Part shown: piece after piece, positions 9,179 to 17,203 of the stretch
How the letters are laid out: every line of letters starts with the position of its first letter
Position numbering within the stretch: position 1 is the first letter of the stretch
Source of the DNA: Hyphomicrobiales bacterium
GTDB taxonomy: Bacteria; Pseudomonadota; Alphaproteobacteria; Rhizobiales; Rhizobiaceae
NCBI GenBank assembly: GCA_900472605.1
Contig: UCJD01000029.1
Location: forward strand, 31,614 to 95,613
Length of the DNA: 64,000 nucleotides
Reading direction: 5' to 3'
Translations under genes and position numbers: made by a program
Notes under the pieces: model-generated
Seen by the model: only the letters and a program-made list of their open reading frames with translations
Told to the model about the DNA's origin: nothing
Database searches by the model: none

Positions 9179-10615
9179 ATGAAGGCAAGATCGTTCAAAC
9201 TCACCGCCGGCTTGACGGCGCTGGCGCTCATTTCGATGCAGCCCGCGCCGTTTACGTTCGCGCAAACGGCGGCTCCTTCCGCGGCGCCGGCGCCTGCCGC
9301 CGCCACAGACCTTCTCTCGGAAGACGAGCTGGAAATCCTGGTCGCGCGTATTGCGCTCTACCCCGATGAACTGGTCGCCGCGATTTCGGCAGCGTCGCTT
9401 TTCCCGGTGCAGATCATCGAAGCGCAACGCTTCCTTGAGGCAAAGAAGAAGAAGGCCGATCTCAAGCCCAAGGACGACTGGGACGGCAGCATTATCTCAC
9501 TGCTGAACTATCCCGATATCGTGAAGATGATGAGCGACGATCTCGACTGGACGCAACAGCTCGGCGATGCGCTGACCAACCAGCAGAAGGATGTGCTTGT
9601 CGCGATCCAGCAACTGCGCGACGAGGCGGTGGCGAAGAACATCATCAAGACGGACGACAAGGTGACCGTCGTCACCGAAAACAACAACGTCGTTATCCGG
9701 CCGACCGATCCCGAAAAGATCTACATCCCGCAATATGAGCCGCAGATGCTCTACGAGCCAGGCTATGCGGTCGAACCGATCTCCTATTACCCAAGCTCTT
9801 ACGACAACTACTATTATCCGGGCGCCGCGTTCTTCGCCGGTGCTGTCACCGGCGTCGCCTGGGCGGCGATCGTCAATTGGGACGATTGGGGCGTTTGGGG
9901 CGGCCGGTGGAACGGAGACGTCGATATCGACTGCAAGAATTGCTTCAACGACCGCAACTTCAACGGCAAGGTCAAGTGGAACGACGTCGACTGGACGAAG
10001 GTCGACCGCAGCAAGCTGAGCATCGACAAGAGCCAGCTCGCCAATATCGACCGCACGGCGATCCGGTCCGGCCTTGAAGGCGACAAGCGCAACCAGCTGA
10101 AGAACCAGGTCGGCGATCGCCGCGCGAATCCGGGGGCAGGGGGGCGCAACGCGGCGGCACGCGCCGACGACATCCGCAAGGGGACCGTCAACGGCCTGAA
10201 GGCCAACGGCAAGCCAGGCATTGCCAACAGACCGGCGGACCGCCCAAATGCCGGGAACCGTCCCGCGAACGCGTCTCGTCCGGATGCACGTCAGGGCAAT
10301 GCCGGGGCCAACCGTCCATCGAAGGGCAATGTGTCGAAGGGCAATGTGAAGAAGAATTCCGGCGCGCCGAAGATGGCGGCGAGGCCCGACAACCGCTCAC
10401 GGCAGCCCAATGCGCTCGGCAATCCGCAATCATCCGGCCGCCGTGAAGCGATCGCGTCCCAGCGTGGCGGCCAGAGCATGGGCGGCGGCCAGCGCGGCGC
10501 TCCGCGGGCCCAGAGTCGCCCGGCACCGAGATCGTATGCCGGCGGCGCCGGGCGTGGCGGTGGCGGTCATTCGCGCCCGCCGCCACGGCGCGGCGGTGGT
10601 GGTGGAAGACGATAG
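9179..10615 (+). CDS. DUF3300 domain exported protein
   Basis: A 478-residue secreted protein. Residues 1-29 form a Sec signal peptide (cleavage near TFAQT). The DUF3300 domain follows from about residue 43, with 'LVARIALYPDELVAAI' at 57-72 and 'YIPQYEPQMLYEPGY' near 182-196. A tyrosine-rich stretch (about 200-215) leads to a hydrophobic glycine/alanine segment. The last 170 residues are low complexity: R, G, N, P and A rich, ending in glycine-arginine tracts, probably disordered and cationic. The function of DUF3300 is unknown. It usually lies next to a DUF2950 gene, as here 36 bp downstream, so the two are likely partners in the envelope. Confidence 0.88.
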   Translation: MKARSFKLTAGLTALALISMQPAPFTFAQTAAPSAAPAPAAATDLLSEDELEILVARIALYPDELVAAISAASLFPVQIIEAQRFLEAKKKKADLKPKDDWDGSIISLLNYPDIVKMMSDDLDWTQQLGDALTNQQKDVLVAIQQLRDEAVAKNIIKTDDKVTVVTENNNVVIRPTDPEKIYIPQYEPQMLYEPGYAVEPISYYPSSYDNYYYPGAAFFAGAVTGVAWAAIVNWDDWGVWGGRWNGDVDIDCKNCFNDRNFNGKVKWNDVDWTKVDRSKLSIDKSQLANIDRTAIRSGLEGDKRNQLKNQVGDRRANPGAGGRNAAARADDIRKGTVNGLKANGKPGIANRPADRPNAGNRPANASRPDARQGNAGANRPSKGNVSKGNVKKNSGAPKMAARPDNRSRQPNALGNPQSSGRREAIASQRGGQSMGGGQRGAPRAQSRPAPRSYAGGAGRGGGGHSRPPPRRGGGGGRR

Positions 10616-10651
10616 GATCTGACCGGGTTTCCAGAGCCAATGGAGGCAACC

Positions 10652-11584
10652 ATGGCATTGCGACTGAAATTGATGCGTTTGATGGTTGGCGTGGTGCTGC
10701 CCTTGACGTTGGCAAGTCCGTCCATGGCGCAGACAAGCCTTTCGGAGTTCGTCGGTACCGCTTCGCAACCGTCCTTCGATACGCCTGAGTTGGCGCTCGA
10801 CAAGCTGAAGGCGGTGCTTGCGGCGAACGACGTGAATGGGCTTGCGGAGCTGCTCGGCCTCAAGGCCGACAAGCTCAAGGGCAACAACGCGGCGATGGTC
10901 AGCTATGCGCTGATCCGCGAGGGCGCATCACGGCTGATGAAGCTGGAGGCTCTCGACGGGCGCAAGGTCGTCGCCATCGGCGACAGGCTCTGGCCGCTGC
11001 CGTTTCCGCTGACAAAGGGCGCCGACGACAAATGGTCGTTCGACACGCGCACCGGGTTGGAGGAGATCGTCAACCGGCGTATCGGCGAGAACGAGCTCGC
11101 GACGATCGAGACCATCCATAATTTCGTCATTGCCCAGCACATCTACGCCTCTGAAGATCGCACCGGCGAGGGCATATACGAGTATGCGCAGAAGCTGATC
11201 AGCTCGCCCGGCAAGCGGGATGGTCTGTACTGGCAGGCAGGTCCCGGCGACGAGGACAGCCCGGCCGGCCCGCTGATCGAGACCGCCGCCTTCGGCAAGG
11301 CCAAACGTGGCGAGGGCTACTTCGGATATCACTACCGGATACTGACGGGACAGGGCGACAATGTGCTCGGCGGCAAGCAGAGCTACATCGTCAACGGTCA
11401 CATGACGGCAGGCTTCGCGGTGATCGCGTGGCCGGTCAAATACCGGGTGACGGGTGTGCAGACTTTCATTGCCAATGGCATGAGCGTCATCTACCAGCGC
11501 GATCTCGGGCCGGAGACGGAGAAGAAGGCGGCGGCGATCAAGAGCTTCAATCCGGATAGTAGTTGGTCTGTCGTTTCCGAATAG
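10652..11584 (+). CDS. DUF2950 exported protein
   Basis: A 310-residue periplasmic or envelope protein of the DUF2950 family. A signal peptide covers the first 26 residues (cleavage near SPSMA-Q). Recognisable parts are 'FDTPELALDKLKAVLAANDV' near the mature N-terminus and 'GYFGYHYRILTGQG' near residue 225. The ATG at 10652 is preferred over one at 10640 because GGAGG sits at the right distance only for the second. It is the natural partner of the DUF3300 gene directly upstream, and the same transcript is likely. No catalytic motif is apparent and the biochemical role is unknown. Confidence 0.88.
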   Translation: MALRLKLMRLMVGVVLPLTLASPSMAQTSLSEFVGTASQPSFDTPELALDKLKAVLAANDVNGLAELLGLKADKLKGNNAAMVSYALIREGASRLMKLEALDGRKVVAIGDRLWPLPFPLTKGADDKWSFDTRTGLEEIVNRRIGENELATIETIHNFVIAQHIYASEDRTGEGIYEYAQKLISSPGKRDGLYWQAGPGDEDSPAGPLIETAAFGKAKRGEGYFGYHYRILTGQGDNVLGGKQSYIVNGHMTAGFAVIAWPVKYRVTGVQTFIANGMSVIYQRDLGPETEKKAAAIKSFNPDSSWSVVSE

Positions 11585-11598
11585 ACCGGAGCGCGTTC

Positions 11599-11675
11599 GG
11601 GTGGCGGTTGTCCGAAACGACCGCCACCCCGTGAAATCGATGCGTTATCGCAGCCCCTCTTGGGGCCTTATTTAA
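11599..11675. terminator. Two hairpins between convergent genes
   Basis: The 83-bp gap between the DUF2950 gene and the convergent gene at 11668 holds two inverted repeats. The first, 11599-11630, pairs GGGTGGCGGT with ACCGCCACCC around a short loop. The second, 11653-11666, pairs GCCCC with GGGGC and is followed by a T-rich CTTATTT. Neither has a long U-tract, so their strength as terminators is uncertain, but the position fits a two-way stop. Confidence 0.5.
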
Positions 11676-12135
11676 CTGGGGGTTCCCAGGTCAGGAACAG
11701 GCCGACATCGCCGGGCATGCCCCCGGGGAAATCGATGATCATGGCCTTCAAGCCATAGCCCTGCGGCTTGGCCAGTTGCTCGAACAGGTCGAGAAGCTCC
11801 TTCGCCTTGCCCTGCAGCGTGTTCTGCCATCCCGGAAGGCTGTTGTTGATGGCGCGGCCGCCGTCGTCGCAAAAGGTCGAGGGGAAGCTGTAGATCATCG
11901 CCTCGTACTTGCCATCAGCCGCGGCCTTCATGACGAGGCGCTTGATCATCGCGCGTTCCTTCTCGTCGATATGCTTGCGGAAGAAGTCCTCGACGAACTC
12001 GGCATGCTTTTCCGCCTCGCGCGCCTTGATCTTCTCATCGCGCTCCATTTCGGCGATCTGGAGCTCAAGGGCGCGCTTGCGCAGGTCTTCGGCGCTGGCC
12101 ATGGAATGGGGTGCGGATGTCTGCGTCGCTGTCAT
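11668..12135 (-). CDS. Conserved-looking protein of unknown function (155 aa)
   Basis: No family recognised. The ATG at 12135 has a clear GGAGG ribosome site seven bases upstream; longer frames from 12156 or 12531 lack one. The first half is a charged helix (about residues 15-65, rich in E, K, R and A). The second half is more globular, with 'SFPSTFCDDGGRAINNSLPG' near 88-107 and a C-terminus containing 'PGGMPGDVGLFLTWEPP'. No signal or membrane segment, so probably cytoplasmic. It stands alone, converging with the DUF2950 gene and divergent from the nucleotidyltransferase operon. Confidence 0.65.
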   Translation of the reverse strand: MTATQTSAPHSMASAEDLRKRALELQIAEMERDEKIKAREAEKHAEFVEDFFRKHIDEKERAMIKRLVMKAAADGKYEAMIYSFPSTFCDDGGRAINNSLPGWQNTLQGKAKELLDLFEQLAKPQGYGLKAMIIDFPGGMPGDVGLFLTWEPPVK

Positions 12136-12398
12136 CTCTACGTCCTCCAAGTTCATCCTCCACGGATGATAGGGCTTATGGAGAAGCGAAGGCAGTATGA
12201 TACGCGGGGGTGGCTGTAAGATACGGTATGTTACGGCCTCGGCCAGATCGGCTTTGAAAGGCTCGAAATGCGTGTTGCATTTCCGGCAGATTTCGTTGCT
12301 CCGCGCGGTGTCCCGCCTATTCGCAGACAGCGTGACGCCAGCTTCGACCGGTATTGGTCGCCTCACGGTGTAAGCTGATACAATTCGGGATATGCGCA

Positions 12399-13160
12399 AT
12401 GTTGAACATCGTCGTACCAATGGCAGGGCATGGAAGCCGCTTCGCCAAGGCCGGCTATACTCTTCCCAAGCCACTTCTGCCTGTGCACGGCGTGCCGATG
12501 ATCCGGCTGGTGATCGAAAACCTTCGCCCATCCGTCGAGCATCGCTTCATCTTCATCTGCCAGGCCGCCCATATCAGAGAGCACGGGCTGGGTGAGAACC
12601 TGCGCGCCTGGGCGCCGGGCTGCGAGATCTTTCTCGTCGAGCAGGTCACCGAGGGGGCTGCCTGCACGGTGCTTCTCGCGCGCGACGAGATCGATAACGA
12701 CGCGCCGATGATGATCGCCAATTGCGACCAGTATATCGACGTCGATATCGACGACTATCTTCAATCGATCGGTGATCTCGACGGGATGATCATGACGATG
12801 ACGGCCGATGATCCGAAGTGGAGCTTCGTTTCCTTCGGCGCCGATGGCTATATCGACAACGTCGTCGAGAAGCAGGTGATCTCCGATCACGCGACCGTCG
12901 GGATCTACAATTTCCGCAAGGGCTCGGATTTCGTGTCCTATGCGGACCGGATGATCGAGCGCGACTTCCGCGTCAACGGCGAGTTCTATGTGGCGCCGGT
13001 CTACAATTTCATGATCGAGGACGGCTCGAAGATCGGCGCCTATTCGATCGGCTCGGTGGATGCGGGGATGTATGGTCTGGGCGTGCCCGAGGATCTCACC
13101 CATTTCCAGAGCCTGCCTTTGTCCATCGATGTGACGCGGTCGCTGGGTGCCTCGCTATGA
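12399..13160 (+). CDS. NTP-transferase family sugar/alditol-phosphate nucleotidyltransferase
   Basis: A 253-residue cytoplasmic enzyme that would join a nucleotide to a phosphorylated sugar or alditol. The nucleotide-binding signature is intact: 'MAGHGSRFAKAGYTLPKPLL' at residues 8-27 (GxGxR and PKP). A metal-binding acidic pair 'NCDQY' lies near 108-112. It heads a five-gene operon; its TGA overlaps the next ATG. I start at 12399 because the upstream part of the frame looks non-coding. The fourth gene of the operon is a paralogue, sharing 'TEGAACT', 'SDHAT/SDNAT' and 'FYVxPVYN' blocks. The substrate cannot be read off; CTP, UTP and dTTP enzymes all fit. Confidence 0.85.
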   Translation: MLNIVVPMAGHGSRFAKAGYTLPKPLLPVHGVPMIRLVIENLRPSVEHRFIFICQAAHIREHGLGENLRAWAPGCEIFLVEQVTEGAACTVLLARDEIDNDAPMMIANCDQYIDVDIDDYLQSIGDLDGMIMTMTADDPKWSFVSFGADGYIDNVVEKQVISDHATVGIYNFRKGSDFVSYADRMIERDFRVNGEFYVAPVYNFMIEDGSKIGAYSIGSVDAGMYGLGVPEDLTHFQSLPLSIDVTRSLGASL

Positions 13161-13825
13161 TCGAAGTTCTGAGCCATCGCGGCTATTGGAAGACGCCTGA
13201 GGAGAAGAACTCGGTCGAGGCCTTCGTCCGCTCGTTCTCGCTGGGCTTCGGCACGGAAACCGACGTGCGCGACAGCCAGGCGGACGGCGCGCCTTCGATC
13301 GTCATCTCGCACGACATTCCGCGTGGGGGAGAGATTTCGTTTGCCGAGCTGCTCCGGATCGCCAAGCAACACGGCTCGCCGCTGCTGGCGCTGAACATCA
13401 AGGCCGATGGCCTGCACGACATGCTGGCCGAGGTGCTCACGAGCGAAGGCTACAGCAACTATTTCCTCTTCGATGCATCGGTTCCCGATCTCATCCAGGG
13501 CGTGAAGCGCAAGATGACGTCGTTTACGCGCCTCAGTGAATTCGAGCGCGAGGCGTCGCTCTACGACGATCCTGGTGTGAGCGGCGTATGGATCGACAAC
13601 TTCCTGCCGGGGCGCTGGTATGACGCGGCGCTGATCGAGCGCATTCTCGCCGACGGCAAGTCGGCCACGCTGGTGGCGCCTGACCTTCATGGCCGCCACG
13701 ACGAATACGAACCATTTCTCCAGTGGCTGGTGTCTTCGGGGCTCAACGAGCGGGACGGGCTTTCCGTCTGCACCGACTTTCCGGAGCGCGCGCAACTGAT
13801 ATTGACTGGCCGGGACGCAGCATGA
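13157..13825 (+). CDS. Glycerophosphodiester phosphodiesterase-like protein
   Basis: A 222-residue TIM-barrel phosphodiesterase-like protein. The expected catalytic residues are present: 'SHRGYW' at residues 6-11, 'GTETDVRDS' near 34-42 (E-x-D metal ligands) and 'ISHDIP' near 52-57 (general acid histidine). It is shorter than the usual 250-350 residues of GDPD enzymes, and no signal peptide is visible, so it would act in the cytoplasm. It is coupled to both neighbours by ATGA overlaps. In a nucleotidyltransferase/HAD operon its substrate may be a nucleotide-linked or glycan-linked phosphodiester rather than a lipid head group; that is inference. Confidence 0.75.
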   Translation: MIEVLSHRGYWKTPEEKNSVEAFVRSFSLGFGTETDVRDSQADGAPSIVISHDIPRGGEISFAELLRIAKQHGSPLLALNIKADGLHDMLAEVLTSEGYSNYFLFDASVPDLIQGVKRKMTSFTRLSEFEREASLYDDPGVSGVWIDNFLPGRWYDAALIERILADGKSATLVAPDLHGRHDEYEPFLQWLVSSGLNERDGLSVCTDFPERAQLILTGRDAA

Positions 13826-14448
13826 CCACGCTTAAAGCGATTATTTTCGACATGGACGGCGTGCTGATCGATGCACGCGAATGGCACTATGAGGCCCTCA
13901 ACCGGGCGCTCGAGCTCTTCGGATACACCATCCCGCTGCACGAGCACCTGACGATCTTCGATGGCCTGCCGACGCGGCGCAAGCTGGAGATACTGACGAC
14001 GACGCGCGGGCTTCCCGAGGCGCTGCACGGCTTCATCAACGAGATGAAGCAGCTCTACACGACCGAGATGATCCACACGAAGTGCAAGCCGACCTTCAAG
14101 CAGGAATACGCGCTGGCGCGGCTGCGAGAAGACGGTTACCGGCTCGCCGTGGCGTCGAACTCGATCAAGAGCACGGTGTCGCTGATGATGTCGCGAGCTG
14201 CACTCGATGGCTATCTCGAGTTCCAGCTGAGCAACGAGGACGTCAAGCACGGCAAGCCGAGCCCGGAGATCTACATCAAGGCGATCACCATGATGGGTCT
14301 GACGCCCGAGGAATGCCTGATCGTCGAAGACAACGAAAACGGTATCAAGGCGGCCAAGGGTTCCGGCGCGCATGTCATGGTGGTGAACGATATCGCGGAC
14401 GTGAACTATCCGGCGATTACCGAGACCATTCGAAAAATCCACGGTTGA
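13822..14448 (+). CDS. HAD-superfamily phosphatase/phosphomutase
   Basis: A 208-residue HAD enzyme with all four motifs: 'FDMDGVLIDA' (residues 9-18, nucleophile Asp), 'VASNS' near 110-114, 'HGKPSPEIY' near 145-153 (lysine), and 'VEDNENG' near 168-174 (acidic pair). The helical cap between motifs I and II and the overall order resemble beta-phosphoglucomutase-like HADs (subfamily I). It probably acts on a phosphorylated sugar or alditol feeding, or draining, the nucleotidyltransferase step. The ATG overlaps the stop of the phosphodiesterase gene; the next gene follows after 10 bp. Confidence 0.85.
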   Translation: MTTLKAIIFDMDGVLIDAREWHYEALNRALELFGYTIPLHEHLTIFDGLPTRRKLEILTTTRGLPEALHGFINEMKQLYTTEMIHTKCKPTFKQEYALARLREDGYRLAVASNSIKSTVSLMMSRAALDGYLEFQLSNEDVKHGKPSPEIYIKAITMMGLTPEECLIVEDNENGIKAAKGSGAHVMVVNDIADVNYPAITETIRKIHG

Positions 14449-14458
14449 TGAGCTTGCG

Positions 14459-15181
14459 ATGAATATTCTGATCCTGATAGCCGGCGAGCCTCGCATCCAG
14501 GCGATGGAAGCCTATCCAACGGCGCTGGTGGAAATCAACGGCGTACCCCTGGTCCAGCGGCAATTGGCCGAATGCGCCAAGATCCCCGGCCATCGCATCA
14601 TCGTGGCGATGCAGAAGAAGGATCTGGCGCGCTACCACCTCGACGAGGTCGTGCGCCTGCTGTCGCCCGAGGCTGCGGTGGTCTCGGTCGAAGACGGCAC
14701 CGAGGGAGCCGCCTGCACGGCGCTGCTCGCCGCCGGCTATATCGACAACGACCAGCCGTTGTTGATCCTCAACGGCGACGAATTCCTGACGGTGCCCTTC
14801 GATGGCGTGATCCAGAATTTCGTGGAGCGCGAGCTCGATGGTGGCACCATGACCTTCAAGTCGGTACATCCGCGCTACTCCTTCGTCCGGCTCGACGACC
14901 AGAACATGGTGGTCGAGGCGGCCGAGAAGCACCCGATCAGCGACAACGCGACGGCCGGCTTCTACTATTTCCGGCAGGGACGCGATTTCGTGCGCGCGGC
15001 CAAGAACGCGATCCGCAAAGACGCCCGTCACAACAACATGTTCTATGTCTGCCCCGTCTATAACGAGATGGTGCTCGAGGGGAAGAAGATCGGGATCTTC
15101 CCGATCAACGCCAAGGACTTCCATCCCATCAAGTCGGACCGCCAGCTGATCGAATTGTCCGTGGCGGAAGGTGACAAATGA
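14459..15181 (+). CDS. NTP-transferase paralogue with degenerate nucleotide-binding motif
   Basis: A 240-residue protein clearly related to the first gene of the operon: it shares 'TEGAACT', 'YIDND', 'YSFV', 'ISDNAT' and 'MFYVCPVYN' at equivalent places. The N-terminal signature that binds the nucleotide phosphates is lost. Where the paralogue has GHGSRF and PKP, this protein reads 'IAGEPRIQAMEAYPTALVEI' (residues 7-26), without a glycine-rich loop or the catalytic PKP. The second acidic site is kept as 'LNGDEF' near 102-107. It may use a different nucleotide mode, be a non-catalytic partner of its paralogue, or bind a sugar-nucleotide. Its TGA overlaps the cupin start. Confidence 0.75.
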   Translation: MNILILIAGEPRIQAMEAYPTALVEINGVPLVQRQLAECAKIPGHRIIVAMQKKDLARYHLDEVVRLLSPEAAVVSVEDGTEGAACTALLAAGYIDNDQPLLILNGDEFLTVPFDGVIQNFVERELDGGTMTFKSVHPRYSFVRLDDQNMVVEAAEKHPISDNATAGFYYFRQGRDFVRAAKNAIRKDARHNNMFYVCPVYNEMVLEGKKIGIFPINAKDFHPIKSDRQLIELSVAEGDK

Positions 15182-15504
15182 GCGGGAAGCCACTCACCCT
15201 CAACGACATGATTGGCGGCTGGTTCATCGGCGACTTCGACCCCACCGTCGTCAAGACTGATGCGTTCGAAGTCGGCGTGAAGCATTACGTGGCCGGCGAC
15301 AAGGATGCGGCGCATTACCACAAGATCGCGCGCGAGATCACGCTCGTCGTCTCCGGCACCGTCAGGATGATCGATCAGGTGTGGGAAGCCGGAAGCATCA
15401 TCGATATCGAGCCTGGCAAGATCAATCAGTTCGAGGCGCTGACCGATGCGACGGTGACCGTCGTCAAGATCCCGAGCGCCAAGAACGACAAGTATCTCGT
15501 CTGA
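15178..15504 (+). CDS. Small cupin-fold protein
   Basis: A 108-residue single-domain cupin. The first metal-binding motif is visible as 'DAAHYHKIAREITLVVSG' (residues 41-58: two histidines and a glutamate), and the second half contains 'WEAGSIIDIEPGKINQFEA' where the last histidine of classical cupins is replaced. It could be an epimerase/isomerase-like enzyme or a sensor of a sugar ligand. It ends the five-gene operon and overlaps the previous gene by ATGA. A strong hairpin follows 68 bp downstream. Confidence 0.75.
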   Translation: MSGKPLTLNDMIGGWFIGDFDPTVVKTDAFEVGVKHYVAGDKDAAHYHKIAREITLVVSGTVRMIDQVWEAGSIIDIEPGKINQFEALTDATVTVVKIPSAKNDKYLV

Positions 15505-15572
15505 TCCACCCGGAGGAGCGCGGTCGCGAATGGTTTCGCGGGCGCCACGCTTTCAAGGCGGTCCTATAAAGC

Positions 15573-15613
15573 AGAACGCCCGCATCGATGGTCTCGGTGC
15601 GGGCGTTCTTGTT
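15573..15613. terminator. Bidirectional intrinsic terminator
   Basis: A perfect 12-bp inverted repeat (AGAACGCCCGCA ... TGCGGGCGTTCT, 13-nt loop) followed by TGTTG on the plus strand. It lies between the end of the cupin operon and the end of the convergent gene at 15628, so it can stop transcription from both sides. Confidence 0.8.
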
Positions 15614-15627
15614 GATCTGTTCTCTGG

Positions 15628-16335
15628 TTATTCCGCGCGGATTTCATGCAGAACCATGCCGGTGCTGCCCGCCATGCTGGTGAGGCGCGGCCGGTTGAAG
15701 ACCGTGTAGAGCGGGTTGTCGCATTCGGGGTTGGCGAACAGCGTGTTGGTGTCGAAGTAACCGTCCTCGATGAACTTCAGATTGTCGTGCATCGTGCGGA
15801 GATAATAGTACATCATGTGCAGATGACCTCGGTTGGCCAGCTGGTTCATGATCAGCGCGTTGTGGAAGGCGGGAATGGCGGCCTTGCCGATCACGTGGAT
15901 TGCATCGCCGACGCGGCGGTGATCGCGCCAGTAATCGCGATATTCCTTCCAGGTGAAGTGGATGCTGTTGATGTCGATCTTCAGATCCCAGGCATCGAAG
16001 GGCTTCTTGAAAGCGAGGTCGAAGCGGACCACCACCAGCGCATCGAAATCTGTCTTCTGGAAGATGTGCTTCAGCGCTTCCTTGTAGGTCTCCGCCTGCG
16101 AGCTGCCGTTGGGGTCGAGCAGGATCAGTTCGCATGGCGCGAACTTCTCGCGCAGTTCGGCCAGCGCCGGGCTTTCATATGTCGCCAGATAGACCGTGGC
16201 GTCGGGGTTCTTCGCGCGGATCGGCGCGATCACGTTTTCAAGCAAGGACGCGGCGTTGTCCCGCCCGTCCATCGGCAGGCCGAAACGATCCTTTTCAAGA
16301 AAGTTATGGCCTCTGATCAATATAGACAGTCGCAT
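15628..16335 (-). CDS. Unknown protein, possibly glycosyltransferase-like (235 aa)
   Basis: No family recognised with confidence. The start at 16335 gives 'MRLSILIRGHNF', a beta-strand opening like GT-A glycosyltransferases; an ATG six codons upstream is possible. A central segment 'DFDALVVVRFDLAFKKPFD' (about residues 97-115) resembles the acidic region where such enzymes hold the sugar-nucleotide. The C-terminal half is rich in aromatic residues and histidine ('HLHMMYYYLRTMHDN'). It lacks signal and membrane segments. Its place between the sugar-nucleotide operon and the octapeptide-repeat gene makes a sugar-transfer role plausible, but this is inference. Confidence 0.55.
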   Translation of the reverse strand: MRLSILIRGHNFLEKDRFGLPMDGRDNAASLLENVIAPIRAKNPDATVYLATYESPALAELREKFAPCELILLDPNGSSQAETYKEALKHIFQKTDFDALVVVRFDLAFKKPFDAWDLKIDINSIHFTWKEYRDYWRDHRRVGDAIHVIGKAAIPAFHNALIMNQLANRGHLHMMYYYLRTMHDNLKFIEDGYFDTNTLFANPECDNPLYTVFNRPRLTSMAGSTGMVLHEIRAE

Positions 16336-16851
16336 TCTAGTCGTCCCTATCACCCAATAGCTCCATGAACGCCATTTTACTTGTGCCGGGCTTGCCTCGG
16401 GGACGAATCGGTGCGCGCTGCAGCGCTCGGGGATGCTCGCCGTGGCCGGATTGGCGGCAATGGCCCAAAAATGGTCGGAAATTATTACCCGCAGAGCGCG
16501 CGATGCTACTGGAGCGCTGAGCCGCCATTTGTTATCCGGCGCTTTGAATCACGATGTAACTGAATGCATCATGATGATCTTTTGTTGTTTCTATAATGTT
16601 TCTAATTGATAATCTTGCGACCAAGGAAGCAAAACGTGTTCCGGAAGGGTTTTTTCTCCTTCCTATTCTATTGTTTTGATTTGAAGCGTTAAGTCCGGTT
16701 TGGTGTGCGCGATCATTGTTGCAATCGCCAGTCGATTGGCCGGTTTCGGCTTGAAAAAATACATAGTGTGCCAATTGCATCTAAAAAATTGGCGATTTAA
16801 ACTTCCGGCGACCGAATCTGTAACAAGAGTGCAACTCAGCTACAGTCGACG

Positions 16852-16866
16852 TTAACTCGAAATTAA
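16852..16866. promoter_or_regulatory. Candidate CtrA binding site (TTAA-N7-TTAA)
   Basis: The sequence is TTAACTCGAAATTAA, an exact match to the two half-sites and spacing of the alphaproteobacterial cell-cycle regulator CtrA. It lies about 340 bp upstream of the repeat-protein start. The flanks are AT-rich, which raises the chance of a random match. Confidence 0.35.
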
Positions 16867-16995
16867 AGACTGCCGAATAAGAGTTTTACTGCTCGCGATA
16901 GCTCTGCCGAGGGGTGCGGTTGGCCGGTGGGTCCATGATGGACGCTGGTAAACGGTGCCGGGGGTTAAGAAGTTCGCGTTCACTGGCGTAGGGAT

Positions 16996-17054
16996 CAGAG
17001 CCGCTTTGGCTCTGGGCGCATGATGCCCTCCTTTTGCGCTGGCTCGTCCGAGCC
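16996..17054 (+). other. Three consecutive stem-loops in the leader of the repeat-protein gene
   Basis: Stem 1 (16996-17014) pairs CAGAGCC with GGCTCTG; stem 2 (17014-17028) pairs GGGC with GCCC; stem 3 (17041-17054) pairs GGCTC with GAGCC. They lie 150-210 bp before the start codon, within the likely 5' leader. I do not recognise a known riboswitch. Confidence 0.35.
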
Positions 17055-17203
17055 ATGTTTAGTTTGACCCAATTTTGTTCCGACAGGAAACCCGGATCGT
17101 CGATGCCGACGACGCCGTGTGGCTCGCTGAGTGCGGCTATACGCGTCCGACCGACGGGGCGGGATGATGTCTTTTGATCAGCTAACGCGAGGGGCGCTCG
17201 TCC

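Larger units (their letters stand above)
16336..17203. promoter_or_regulatory. AT-rich 868-bp region upstream of the repeat-protein gene
   Basis: This stretch is visibly more AT-rich than its surroundings (about 16530-16900) and has no convincing gene. It holds a TTAA-N7-TTAA sequence at 16852-16866 and three successive stem-loops at 16996-17054. The gene at 17204 has a GAGGGG ribosome site. The long leader suggests that the repeat gene is controlled separately from the glycan operon. Confidence 0.5.

Noticed and set aside
16381..16780. Small open frames of 60-82 codons upstream of the repeat gene
   Set aside because: They lack ribosome sites and protein-like composition and lie in AT-rich regulatory DNA.
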